A DNA stretch of 64,000 nt from Mesorhizobium sp. J8 (GTDB taxonomy: Bacteria; Pseudomonadota; Alphaproteobacteria; Rhizobiales; Rhizobiaceae), in NCBI RefSeq assembly GCF_016591715.1, contig NZ_AP024109.1, forward strand, positions 372,001 through 436,000, written 5' to 3'. The notes below the pieces were generated by a model. It did not search any database, was not told the origin of the DNA, and saw only the letters and a list, made by a program, of their open reading frames with translations. Below are positions 1 through 8,019 of the stretch, one piece after another. The stretch's first letter is position 1. The number at the start of each line of letters is the position of its first letter. Both the position numbers and the translations under genes were made by a program.

Positions 1-1046
1 ATCTTCACCGGCGTCGAGTTCAGGCTGAAGAAGCCAGGCAGCGCGTTGGCATAGATGGTGGCGAAGTCCGGCGAGGCGACCCATGAGAGGAACTTCTTGG
101 CCTCTTCCTGATGCTTCGACGCCGCGTTCAGGCCCATGCCGATGTCGGTGTGGTCGGAGATGTAGCAGGTGTCGCCGGCCTTCTCGACCGGCGGCGGGAA
201 GGCGCCCATCTTGAACTGCGCCTGGGTGTTGAACAGTCCGATCTCCCACGAGCCGGCCGGATAGATGGCGGCGCGGCCGAGCGTGAACAGGTTCTGGCTG
301 TCCGGATAGGTCTGCGCCTCGAAGCCGTCGCCGAGATAAGGCTTCCATTTGGCCAGTTCCTCAAAGGGCGCGACCCAGTCCTTGTCGGTCAGCTTCTGCT
401 CGCCCTTGATCAGCGCCTGGCGGCCTTCCTCGCCCTTCCAGTAGTTCGGACCGATATTCTGGTAGCCCATGGTCGCCGCTTCCCAGAGATCCTTGGTGCC
501 CATGGCCATCGGGATGTAGGTGCCGTCGGCCTTGATCTTGTCGAGCACGGCGAAGAACTCGTCGCGGGTCGTCGGCACCTTGAGGCCGAGCTTTTCGAAG
601 GCGTCCTTGTTGTAGATGAAGCCGTGGATGACCGAGGCCATCGGCACGCAGAAGCTCGACTTGCCGTCGTCGGTCTGCCATGCGGCCTTGGCGACGGGCG
701 AGAAGTTCTCCATGCCGGGCAGCGAGCTGATATCGGCAAGGTTGCCCTTCTTGAACAGTTCGAGCGACTTGTCGAAGGGGCGGCAGGTGATCAGGTCGCC
801 GGCCGATCCGGCGGCGAGCTTGGCGCCGAGTGCTGCGTCATACTCCGTCGGGGCCGAAGGCGCGAACACCACCTTGATGCCGGGGTTCTTGGCTTCGAAG
901 GCCGGGATCAGCTTGTCCTTCCAGATGGTCAGGTCGTCGCCGCGCCAGCTTTCGATGTTGAGCGTCACGTCCTCGGCCAGCGCCATCCCGGTCGTGCCGA
1001 GAATGCTTGTGCCGAGCAGTAGGGCCGTCAGTAGTTTGGTCTTCAT
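1..1046 (-). CDS. ABC transporter sugar-binding protein (family 1), 3' end beyond window
   Basis: Periplasmic solute-binding protein of a carbohydrate ABC importer. The protein starts MKTKLLTALLLGTS with a classic Sec signal peptide ending near TGMALAED. The mature part has the family-1 pattern: an ESW...W...IPAFEAKNPGIKV opening, later RDEFFAVLDKIKADG, and a DIGMGLNAASKHQEEAKKFL segment. About 348 residues are present and no stop occurs before base 1, so the C-terminus lies outside the window. It follows murQ on the same strand after 117 bp, so it is probably in the murQ transcription unit. That suggests GlcNAc, MurNAc or a related amino sugar as ligand (inference; the sequence shows only the fold family). 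An inverted repeat (1126-1161) sits between the two genes. Confidence 0.88.
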   Translation of the reverse strand, partial: MKTKLLTALLLGTSILGTTGMALAEDVTLNIESWRGDDLTIWKDKLIPAFEAKNPGIKVVFAPSAPTEYDAALGAKLAAGSAGDLITCRPFDKSLELFKKGNLADISSLPGMENFSPVAKAAWQTDDGKSSFCVPMASVIHGFIYNKDAFEKLGLKVPTTRDEFFAVLDKIKADGTYIPMAMGTKDLWEAATMGYQNIGPNYWKGEEGRQALIKGEQKLTDKDWVAPFEELAKWKPYLGDGFEAQTYPDSQNLFTLGRAAIYPAGSWEIGLFNTQAQFKMGAFPPPVEKAGDTCYISDHTDIGMGLNAASKHQEEAKKFLSWVASPDFATIYANALPGFFSLNSTPVK

Positions 1047-1125
1047 CTTCAGTCTCCCTGTTGACCTTTTTCAGGTTCGGTTCTGATGAGAACAGGGGCT
1101 CAGCGCCCCTTGCTCCCCTCGCAAG

Positions 1126-1161
1126 CCTGTTTCAACCCAATGGAAATCGGGTTGAAACAGG
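1126..1161. repeat. 13-bp-arm inverted repeat between murQ and the binding-protein gene
   Basis: CCTGTTTCAACCC and its exact complement GGGTTGAAACAGG are separated by 10 bases. No T-run follows in either direction, so it is not a textbook terminator. It may be an mRNA-stabilising hairpin in the murQ transcript or part of the adjacent rhizobial repeat. A shorter hairpin (aggggc/gcccct) follows at 1094-1110. Confidence 0.6.
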
Positions 1162-1163
1162 CC

Positions 1164-2114
1164 CTACTTCTTTGTCAGGGCATGATCTTTTCCGAAAAGC
1201 GGATTCCGCTTTTCGGGATCATGCCCCAGCGCGGAAAGCGCCGGCCGAAGCTTCTGGCCGGTTCCTTCCAGTATCTTCTCGGCCGCGCCGGTGCTGGCGG
1301 CACCCGCGGCGAGCAGAATGGCTGTCTTGACCACGCCGCCGCTTTCCTCGAGCAGGCGGGCGGCGTCGTCGCGGCTCTTGCCGCTGATGGCCGCGACCAT
1401 GCGCACGGCGCGGTCGCGCAGCTTGATGTTGTCGGCGGTGAGATTGACCATGTAGCCGTCATGGACATGGCCGAGATGAATGGCAGTCAGCGTCGACAGC
1501 ATGTTGAGCGCGATTTTCTGCGCGGTGCCGGCGCCCATGCGCGTCGAGCCGGCGATCAACTCCGGCGGGGTCTCGAGCAGGATGGCGACGTCGGCCTGTT
1601 TGAACAGCGCGGCGCCCCGGTTGTTGGCGATGGCGATGGTTGCCGCGCCGCGGCTCTTCGCATCCTGCAGCGCCTGGACCGCATAGGGGGTCGAGCCGCT
1701 GGCGGAGATGGCGATCAGGCAGTCGCCCTTGCCTATGGCGGCGGCGGCGACAGCCGCCGACGCTTCCCCGGTGTCGTCCTCCGGTCCGCCGGCCAGGGTG
1801 CGGAAGGCATTGTCGCCGCCGGCGATCAGGATAGCGATGCGGTCGCGCCCGATGCCGAAGGTGCCCGGCAGTTCCAGCGCGTCGGCCACCGCCATCAGGC
1901 CGGAGCTGCCGGCCGCCGCATAGGCGAGCCTGCCGCCGTTCTTCAATTGCTTCGCGATGACTTCGGCCGCAACGGCGATCGCTGGAATGGCGCCGTGCAC
2001 GGCCTTGGCGGCCTCGATCTGGGCATTGGCCAGGGACGCCAGAATGGCTTCCGGCGTCTGGATATCCAGCCCCTCGGCATTCTGGTGGAGCGCTTCCGTG
2101 CGCGTCTCGGCCAT
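1164..2114 (-). CDS. murQ: N-acetylmuramic acid 6-phosphate etherase
   Basis: MurQ cleaves the lactyl ether of MurNAc-6-P to give GlcNAc-6-P and D-lactate, feeding cell-wall sugars into the nag pathway. The 316-residue protein has the single SIS domain of the family: AAAGSSGLMAVADALELPGT near residues 66-85, the IAGGDNAFRTLAGGPEDD segment, a second phosphosugar site ISASGSTPYA, and ELIAGSTRMGAGTAQK. I chose ATG at 2114 because GGAGG lies 7 bases upstream. A longer in-frame start at 2171 would run through the operator. The last ten codons fall inside a rhizobial palindrome (1178-1226), so the C-terminal tail is probably repeat-derived. It is divergent from the kinase gene at 2315 and shares its operator type. 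Confidence 0.93.
   Translation of the reverse strand: MAETRTEALHQNAEGLDIQTPEAILASLANAQIEAAKAVHGAIPAIAVAAEVIAKQLKNGGRLAYAAAGSSGLMAVADALELPGTFGIGRDRIAILIAGGDNAFRTLAGGPEDDTGEASAAVAAAAIGKGDCLIAISASGSTPYAVQALQDAKSRGAATIAIANNRGAALFKQADVAILLETPPELIAGSTRMGAGTAQKIALNMLSTLTAIHLGHVHDGYMVNLTADNIKLRDRAVRMVAAISGKSRDDAARLLEESGGVVKTAILLAAGAASTGAAEKILEGTGQKLRPALSALGHDPEKRNPLFGKDHALTKK
1178..1226. repeat. Rhizobial palindromic repeat overlapping the murQ 3' end
   Basis: A near-perfect palindrome runs gggcatgatc...gatcatgccc with an inner ttccgaaaagcgg/ccgcttttcggg stem. Similar elements occur at 38074-38124 and 25039-25083. It encodes the murQ C-terminus, so the gene end seems to have been extended or replaced by an inserted repeat. 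Confidence 0.75.
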
Positions 2115-2138
2115 GCATTTTCCTCCAACTGAGGGAAC

Positions 2139-2156
2139 AATACCAAAAAAATACCA
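2139..2156 (-). promoter_or_regulatory. NagQ-type operator before murQ
   Basis: Read toward murQ, the sequence is TGGTATT-TTTT-TGGTATT, two exact direct repeats 4 bp apart, ending 24 bases before the murQ start. As I recall, this TGGTATT-N4-TGGTATT direct repeat is the box reported for NagQ (GntR family) regulators of GlcNAc genes. A GntR regulator is encoded at 3193-3972. Confidence 0.75.
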
Positions 2157-2273
2157 CTTGTCCACATGCATTAACGAATTTCGGACCGAGGAACTCGCTT
2201 GCCGGCAAATTAACGTGGTTTTTCAATAAAATACGGCTTAATCTTTTTTGAACCGAAATTAACTCTTGGCTAT

Positions 2274-2291
2274 TGGTATTTTATTGGTATT
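2274..2291 (+). promoter_or_regulatory. NagQ-type operator before the kinase-nagQ-deaminase-nagA operon
   Basis: TGGTATT-TTAT-TGGTATT on the plus strand ends 23 bases before the GTG start at 2315. It mirrors the box in front of murQ, so both arms of the divergent locus are probably controlled by the regulator encoded in the right arm. The 117 bp between the boxes are AT-rich and must hold both promoters. Confidence 0.75.
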
Positions 2292-2314
2292 ATCCGGCTC
2301 CGAGGAGAAATCGC

Positions 2315-3196
2315 GTGAAATTCGTGCTTGGCATCGATGGCGGCGGCACCAGCTGCAGGGCGGCCCTTGCGACCGTCGACGGCGCCGTCGTCGGCCGCGC
2401 CAAGAGCGGCGCCGCCAACATCCGCACCGACCTCACCGGCGCTCGCGCCAACATCGTCGAGGCGGCCAGGCAGGCTTTCCTTGCCGCCGGCCATGATCCG
2501 GAGCTGATCCCGCAGACGCCCGCCATTCTCGGCCTCGCCGGCGCCAATGTCGGCACCTATCGGCAGCAGCTCGAGGCAATCCTGCCCTTCAGCCGGAGTC
2601 GCGTCGAGACCGACGCCGAGATCGCGCTCGAGGGCGCGGTCGGTTCCGGTGACGGCGCCATGGCCATTCTCGGCACCGGCACCGCCTATATGGCGCGCAA
2701 GGGTGGAAAATCGCGCGCCATTGGCGGCTGGGGTTTCCAGGTCGGCGACCAGGGCAGCGGCGCCCGCATCGGCCGCGACCTGCTGGAACAGACCCTGCTC
2801 GCCTATGACGGCATCCGTCCGGGCTCGCCTTTGACCGACGCCATGCTCGCCGTCTTCCGCAACAATCCCGAAGACGTGGTCGAGTTCACCACCAACGCCA
2901 AGCCCGGCGATTTCGGCGGTTTCGCGCCAAAAGTCTTCGAGCATGCCGAAAAGGGCGACCTCGTCGCCAACTTCATCCTCGCCAAGGCGGTGGCCGATGT
3001 CGAGGCTTCGCTCGGCGCGCTCGATCTTGCCGAGGACGCGCCGCTTTGCCTGCTCGGCGGCCTTGCGCCGCTTTACGCGCCCCGCCTGTCGGCGCGCTAT
3101 CAGGCGCTGCTCAAAGCTCCCCTCGACGACGCGCTGGGCGGCGCCGTGCAGATGGCCCTGCGCCTCTTCGCCAGAGGCCAGGAGGCGCCGCGATGA
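2315..3196 (+). CDS. BadF/BadG-family amino-sugar kinase (GlcNAc or MurNAc kinase)
   Basis: ATP-dependent kinase of the ASKHA fold, 293 residues. It opens with the phosphate-1 loop VLGIDGGGTSCRAAL and contains ILGLAGANVG, the phosphate-2 region AILGTGTAYMAR, and GGWGFQVGDQGSGARIGRDL, all typical of the BadF/BcrA family that includes GlcNAc kinases and MurK. The GTG start at 2315 has GAGGAG 7 bases upstream; earlier in-frame codons lie inside the operator. The stop overlaps the next start (ATGA). Beside murQ and nagA it should make GlcNAc-6-P and/or MurNAc-6-P. Which sugar it prefers cannot be read from sequence. Confidence 0.87.
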   Translation: MKFVLGIDGGGTSCRAALATVDGAVVGRAKSGAANIRTDLTGARANIVEAARQAFLAAGHDPELIPQTPAILGLAGANVGTYRQQLEAILPFSRSRVETDAEIALEGAVGSGDGAMAILGTGTAYMARKGGKSRAIGGWGFQVGDQGSGARIGRDLLEQTLLAYDGIRPGSPLTDAMLAVFRNNPEDVVEFTTNAKPGDFGGFAPKVFEHAEKGDLVANFILAKAVADVEASLGALDLAEDAPLCLLGGLAPLYAPRLSARYQALLKAPLDDALGGAVQMALRLFARGQEAPR

Positions 3197-3972
3197 GCGC
3201 CGCCGACCAGATCTTCGCCATGCTGAAGGAATCCTCGCAGAGCGGCGCTCCGCTTTACCTGCAGCTCAGGCGCAGCATCGAGGAAGCGGTCAATCGCGGC
3301 CTGATCGGCCCGGGCGACGCATTGCCGTCCGAGCGCGACATCGCCAGCAAGGCCGATATCTCGCGTGTCACCGTGCGCAAGGCTGTGCAGGACCTGGTGA
3401 AGGGCGGCATCCTCGTCCAGCGCCATGGCTCGGGCACTTTCGTCGCGCCGCGCATGGAGCGCGTCGAGCAGTCTCTGTCGCGGCTCACCTCCTTCACCGA
3501 GGACATGGCGCGCCGCGGCATGAACGTGCGCTCGGTCTGGCTCGACCGCGGCCTCTATGCGCCGTCGCCGGACGAGATGATGGTGCTTGGCCTGTCCTCG
3601 ACCGAGCTGGTGGCGCGTGTCGCGCGCCTGCGCATCGCCAACGACACGCCGCTGGCGATCGAGCGCGCGGCGCTCTCGGCCAGCGTCCTGCCCGATCCCG
3701 AAGCGATCGGCTCCTCCCTCTACGCCGCGCTCGGCACGACCGGCAATCGCCCGGTGCGCGCCGTGCAGCGCATCTCGGCCACCAATCTCGGCGATGCCGA
3801 TGCGCGCCTCCTGGAAGTGCCGCCGGGGGTTGCCGGACTGCAGATCGAGCGCATTTCCTATCTGGCGAGCGGCAAGGTGATCGAGTTCACCCGCTCGGTC
3901 TACAGGGGCGACGCCTATGATTTCGTCGCGGAACTCCGGCTGACCGGGCCGGGAGAGGAGATCCGGCCATGA
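3193..3972 (+). CDS. nagQ: GntR/HutC-family transcriptional regulator, NagQ-like
   Basis: Local transcription factor of 259 residues. The N-terminal winged helix (about residues 17-85) includes PLYLQLRRSIEEAVNRG, LPSERDIASKADISRVTVRK and LVQRHGSGTFVAP. The rest is a UTRA effector domain, which in this family binds a phosphosugar such as GlcN-6-P or GlcNAc-6-P. It is the second gene of the operon, with ATGA overlaps on both sides, and two exact TGGTATT-N4-TGGTATT boxes lie in front of the divergent arms. Autoregulated repression relieved by an amino-sugar phosphate is the natural reading (inference from NagQ systems). Confidence 0.88.
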   Translation: MSAADQIFAMLKESSQSGAPLYLQLRRSIEEAVNRGLIGPGDALPSERDIASKADISRVTVRKAVQDLVKGGILVQRHGSGTFVAPRMERVEQSLSRLTSFTEDMARRGMNVRSVWLDRGLYAPSPDEMMVLGLSSTELVARVARLRIANDTPLAIERAALSASVLPDPEAIGSSLYAALGTTGNRPVRAVQRISATNLGDADARLLEVPPGVAGLQIERISYLASGKVIEFTRSVYRGDAYDFVAELRLTGPGEEIRP

Positions 3973-5003
3973 GCGCCAACACCACCACCCATATGCGGCG
4001 CGAGATCGACGAGATCCCGGAAGCCGCCGCTCGCCTTCTCGACGGCTCGGCTTCAGCTTTGGCCGAGGCAGGGCGCGGCCTGCGCGAGCGCGACCCGCAA
4101 TTCGTCGTCACCGTGGCGCGCGGCTCGTCCGACCATGCCGCGACCTTCATGAAATATGCCGTCGAGCTGACCGCAGGCCTTGCAGTCGCTTCCGTCGGGC
4201 CATCGATCGCTTCCATCTACGGCGCGAAGCTCAGGTTGCGCGGCTCCGCCTGCCTGGCGGTCTCGCAGTCGGGCAAGAGCCCGGACATCGTCGCGATGGC
4301 CGAAACGGCAAGGGCCGGCGGGGCGCTCACCGTCGCTATCACTAACACGGCCGACTCGCCGCTCGCGCGGGCTTCCGATTACGCCATCGATATCCTGGCA
4401 GGGCCGGAACGCTCCGTCGCGGCCACCAAGACCTTCGTCAACTCGGCCGTGGCCGGTCTCGCGCTGATGGCGCATGCCACCGACGACCAGACGCTGCTCA
4501 AGGCGCTCGCGGGCCTGCCCCGCCATTTCGAGAAAGCGATCGCCTGCGACTGGATGGCGCTCGCCGGCGCTCTGGAGAACCCGCAATCGCTGTTCATCCT
4601 CGGCCGCGGACCGTCCTTTGCCATCGCCAGCGAGGCGGCGCTGAAATTCAAGGAAACCTGCGCCATGCATGCCGAGGCCTATAGCGCGGCGGAAGTCATG
4701 CATGGGCCGCTGGCGCTGGTCGGACCGGGTTTCCCGGTCCTGGCGCTCGCCGCGCGTGATGCGTCCGAACCCTCGGTCGCCGAGGCGGCCGACGGCCTGA
4801 GGGCCAAGGGCGCCGCCGCCTTCATCACCTCCGACAAGGCGAAGGCCGCGAGGCTTCTGCCGCATGTCGCCACCGGCCATCCGCTGACCGATCCGCTGCC
4901 GCTGATCGTATCCTTCTACGGCTTTGTCGAGGCCTTCGCCCGCCATCGCGGCCTTGATCCGGATACGCCGCGCAACCTGCGCAAGGTGACGGAAACTGTA
5001 TGA
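3969..5003 (+). CDS. SIS-domain glucosamine-6-phosphate deaminase (NagB-II type)
   Basis: Two tandem SIS domains in 344 residues, resembling the isomerase half of GlmS without the glutaminase domain. Visible motifs are TVARGSSDHAATFMKYA, LAVSQSGKSPDIVAM, SVAATKTFVNS, ILGRGPSFAIASEAALKFKE and EAYSAAEVMHGP. In many alphaproteobacteria this form replaces classical NagB and converts GlcN-6-P to fructose-6-P and ammonia. The position between nagQ and nagA, with ATGA overlaps at both ends, supports this. A general phosphosugar isomerase role is the alternative, but no glutaminase domain is present, so it is not GlmS. Confidence 0.88.
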   Translation: MSANTTTHMRREIDEIPEAAARLLDGSASALAEAGRGLRERDPQFVVTVARGSSDHAATFMKYAVELTAGLAVASVGPSIASIYGAKLRLRGSACLAVSQSGKSPDIVAMAETARAGGALTVAITNTADSPLARASDYAIDILAGPERSVAATKTFVNSAVAGLALMAHATDDQTLLKALAGLPRHFEKAIACDWMALAGALENPQSLFILGRGPSFAIASEAALKFKETCAMHAEAYSAAEVMHGPLALVGPGFPVLALAARDASEPSVAEAADGLRAKGAAAFITSDKAKAARLLPHVATGHPLTDPLPLIVSFYGFVEAFARHRGLDPDTPRNLRKVTETV

Positions 5004-6160
5004 GCAACCGTTTCGCACTCACCGGCGCCCGCATCTTCGACGGCGCCGACTGGCATGACAACGCCGCCCTTGTCGTCAATGGCGACGCGGTCGAGGCAAT
5101 CCTGCCCGCCGGTGCAATCCCCTCCGGCGTTTCCGTGGTCGAGACCGGCGGGGGCCTGCTGGTGCCGGGTTTCGTCGACATCCAGGTCAATGGCGGCGGC
5201 GGCGTCATGCTCAACGATCATCCCGATGTCGCCTCGATCGAAACCATCTGCCGGGCGCATGCGCCCTTCGGCACCACGGCGCTGCTGGTGACGCTGATCA
5301 CCGACACGCCGGCGATCACCGCCGCGGCCGTTGCCGCCGGCGCCGAGGCTGCCCGGGAAAAGGTGCCGGGCTTCCTCGGCCTGCATCTGGAAGGTCCGCA
5401 TCTTTCCATGGGCCGCAAGGGCGCGCATGACCCGGCGCTGATCCGGCCGATGACCGATGCTGACCAGGCGGCGCTGATCGCCGCGCGTCGGGACCTGCCG
5501 GTGCTGCTCACCACGATCGCGCCGGAATCGGTGCAGCCGGATCGCGTCGCCGCGCTGGCCAAGGCCGGCGTCGTCGTCAGCCTCGGCCATAGCGATACCG
5601 ATTATGCGACGGCGGGCGCCTTCGCCGAAGCCGGCGCCACGGTGGTCACGCATCTCTTCAACGCCATGAGCCAGATCGGCAACCGCGAGCCGGGCCTGGC
5701 AGGCGCGGCGATCGACAGCGGCGGTCTATATGCCGGCATCATCGCCGACGGCATCCATGTCCATCCGGCGACGATGATCCTCGCGCTGCGCGGCAAGCAG
5801 GGGCCGGGCAAGATCGTGCTCGTCACCGACGCCATGGCGACGATCGGCACGGACATGACGTCCTTCATGCTCAACGGCCGCACCATCTATCGCAAGGACG
5901 GGAGCCTCAGGCTCGCCGACGGCACGTTGGCCGGCGCCGACCTCGATATGATTTCGGCCGTTCGCTACGTCCACCGCGTCGTGGGCCTGGAGCTCGACGA
6001 GGCCCTGCGTATGGCCTCGCTCTATCCGGCCGAGGCGATCGGCCAGGCGCACCGCCTCGGCCGCTTCGCCAACGGAACAGCCGCCGATATTGTTGGGCTG
6101 TCTGAGGGGCTGGATGTCAGGAACGTCTGGATCGGCGGCGAGCGGGTGTTTGGACCCTGA
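5000..6160 (+). CDS. nagA: N-acetylglucosamine-6-phosphate deacetylase
   Basis: Amidohydrolase that removes acetate from GlcNAc-6-P, the step between the kinase/MurQ products and the deaminase upstream. The 386 residues match family length. Metal and catalytic motifs are visible: LVPGFVDIQVNGGGG, HLEGPHL (metal Glu), VVSLGHSDTDY and VVTHLFNAM (metal His residues), and LVTDAM (catalytic Asp). The ATG overlaps the deaminase stop as ATGA, and this is the last gene of the operon. Downstream is a long rhizobial inverted repeat and then the convergent matB gene. Confidence 0.95.
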   Translation: MSNRFALTGARIFDGADWHDNAALVVNGDAVEAILPAGAIPSGVSVVETGGGLLVPGFVDIQVNGGGGVMLNDHPDVASIETICRAHAPFGTTALLVTLITDTPAITAAAVAAGAEAAREKVPGFLGLHLEGPHLSMGRKGAHDPALIRPMTDADQAALIAARRDLPVLLTTIAPESVQPDRVAALAKAGVVVSLGHSDTDYATAGAFAEAGATVVTHLFNAMSQIGNREPGLAGAAIDSGGLYAGIIADGIHVHPATMILALRGKQGPGKIVLVTDAMATIGTDMTSFMLNGRTIYRKDGSLRLADGTLAGADLDMISAVRYVHRVVGLELDEALRMASLYPAEAIGQAHRLGRFANGTAADIVGLSEGLDVRNVWIGGERVFGP

Positions 6161-6176
6161 GCGAGAGCCGTCGCTT

Positions 6177-6340
6177 CGTCATCCTCGGGCTTGACCCGAG
6201 GATCCATGCCGTGACCATTGCCGCGGAGCTCAACGGTGCAGAATTCTGTAAACGCTGCAACGCCTTAGCGTCACGGCATGGATTCTAGGGTCTGCGCGCG
6301 TCGCTCCGCTCCTTGCTTCGCCCTAGAATGACGACGTCAT
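6177..6340. repeat. Large intergenic inverted repeat between nagA and matB
   Basis: gtcatcctcgggcttgacccgaggatccatgccgtgac on the left is answered by a diverged inverted copy ending near gaatgacgacgtcat. This is a typical alphaproteobacterial palindromic element between convergent genes. The 246-bp gap holds nothing else I can recognise. Confidence 0.65.
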
Positions 6341-6406
6341 AGGCGTCTTGGCTAATCTCCAACGTCCACGATCTCCCGGCAAGCCGGTCGAGGTTCGACC
6401 AACCGG

Positions 6407-7927
6407 TTAGCCGGCTTTGGCGTAGATATCCTTATACGCCTCGCGCAGCACGTTCTTCTGCACCTTGCCCATCGTGTTGCGCGGCAGCTCGTCGACGAAG
6501 ATCACCTGCTTCGGATGCTTGTATTTCGCCAGCCGGCCGGCGATGGCGCCGGCAATGTCGGCTGCGCTGATCGCGGAGCCCGGCTTGCGCACCACGACAG
6601 CGGTGACGCCTTCGCCGAAATCGGGATGCGCGACGCCGATCACCGCGCTTTCGCTGACGCCGTCGAGCGCGTCGATCTCGCTCTCGATCTCCTTCGGATA
6701 GACATTGTAGCCGCCCGAGATGATCAGGTCCTTGCCACGGCCGACGATGTGCATATAGCCGTCGGCGTCGATCAGGCCGAGATCGCCGGTGATGAAGAAG
6801 CCGTCGTCACGGAATTCGGCCTTCGTCTTCTCGGGCATGCGCCAGTAGCCGGCAAAGACGTTCGGGCCTTTGACCTCGATCATGCCGATCTCGCCTTGCG
6901 CCAACGCGCCGCCGTTCTCGGGATCGGTGATGCGCAGCGAGACGCCGGGCAGGGGAAAGCCGACCGTGCCGGCGCGCCGCTCGCCATCATAGGGGTTGGA
7001 GGTGTTCATGTTGGTCTCGGTCATGCCGTAGCGCTCGAGGATGGCGTGGCCGGTCTTTTCGCGCCAGGCCTTGTGCGTCTCGGCGAGCAGCGGCGCGGAG
7101 CCGGAGATGAACACGCGCATGCCTTTGGCCGCATCCTGGTTCAGCCCCTCCTGCTGCAGCAGCCGCACATAGAAGGTCGGCACGCCCATCAGCGCCGTCG
7201 CGCGCGGCATCAGCGACAGGACGCGCGCCGGGTCGAATTTCTGCTCGAAGAACATTATCGCGCCGGCCATCAGGATGACGTTGGTGGCGACGAACAGGCC
7301 GTGCGTGTGGAAGATCGGCAGCGCGTGGATCAGCACGTCGTCGGCGCCGAATCGCCACTGCTCCACCAGCACGCGCGCGTTGGAGGCGAGGTTCTCGTGG
7401 CTGAGCATCGCGCCCTTGGAACGGCCGGTCGTGCCGGAGGTGTAGAGGATGGCGGCAAGATCGTTCGGCCCGCGCGCGACATCGCTGAATTCGGTTGCCT
7501 GCCGTGAAGCCTGGCTGGCCAGCGTTCCCTGCCCGTCGCGGCCAAGCGTCAGCACCGTCGCGCCGATCGCCGCGGCAAGCGGTTCGACGCCGGAAAGACG
7601 GTCCGGGTCGCACACGATCAGCCTCGGTTCGGCGTCGCGGAAGAAATAGTCGAGCTCGGGAAGCGTGTAGGCGGTATTGAGCGGCAGGAAGACCGCGCCG
7701 GCGCGCAACGAGGCGAGATAAAGCAGCACCGCCTCGGGGCTTTTCTCGACCTGGACCGCGACGCGGTCGCCGGGCTCGACGCCCGCCTGCGCCAGCGCAT
7801 GCGCCAGTTGCGCGGACTTCGCCAGCATGTCGCCATAGGTGAGCGAACGGCCGTCATCCGTCTCCATCAGAAGCCGGCCGGGCGCCGGCATGCGGGAACG
7901 GAAGGCGCTGAACAGATGATTGGTCAT
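6407..7927 (-). CDS. matB: Malonyl-CoA synthetase
   Basis: ANL-superfamily ligase joining malonate, ATP and CoA. The 506 residues have the adenylation motif AILYTSGTTGRSKGAMLSH, the A5-like ERYGMTETNMNTSNPY, FFITGDLGLIDADGYMHIVGR, and the C-terminal catalytic lysine context PRNTMGKVQKN. Length and the MTNHLFSAF start match rhizobial MatB rather than a long-chain acyl-CoA synthetase. It sits 92 bp downstream of an FCD-type GntR regulator on the same strand. The usual partner matA (malonyl-CoA decarboxylase) is not in this window. A related acyl-CoA synthetase specificity remains possible. Confidence 0.87.
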   Translation of the reverse strand: MTNHLFSAFRSRMPAPGRLLMETDDGRSLTYGDMLAKSAQLAHALAQAGVEPGDRVAVQVEKSPEAVLLYLASLRAGAVFLPLNTAYTLPELDYFFRDAEPRLIVCDPDRLSGVEPLAAAIGATVLTLGRDGQGTLASQASRQATEFSDVARGPNDLAAILYTSGTTGRSKGAMLSHENLASNARVLVEQWRFGADDVLIHALPIFHTHGLFVATNVILMAGAIMFFEQKFDPARVLSLMPRATALMGVPTFYVRLLQQEGLNQDAAKGMRVFISGSAPLLAETHKAWREKTGHAILERYGMTETNMNTSNPYDGERRAGTVGFPLPGVSLRITDPENGGALAQGEIGMIEVKGPNVFAGYWRMPEKTKAEFRDDGFFITGDLGLIDADGYMHIVGRGKDLIISGGYNVYPKEIESEIDALDGVSESAVIGVAHPDFGEGVTAVVVRKPGSAISAADIAGAIAGRLAKYKHPKQVIFVDELPRNTMGKVQKNVLREAYKDIYAKAG

Positions 7928-8019
7928 GGAACGTCCTCGGGGCGCGCCGACGGCACAAGCGCGCGCTCGGCCGAGCGAATATCAGATTTCGGCGAAACTG
8001 CGCAGCGGTTTTGCGTGCG

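Noticed and set aside
3969..5003. Truncated glmS (glucosamine-6-phosphate synthase)
   Set aside because: The two SIS domains are complete and the gene has overlapping neighbours in a catabolic operon. Lack of a glutaminase domain is normal for NagB-II-type deaminases.
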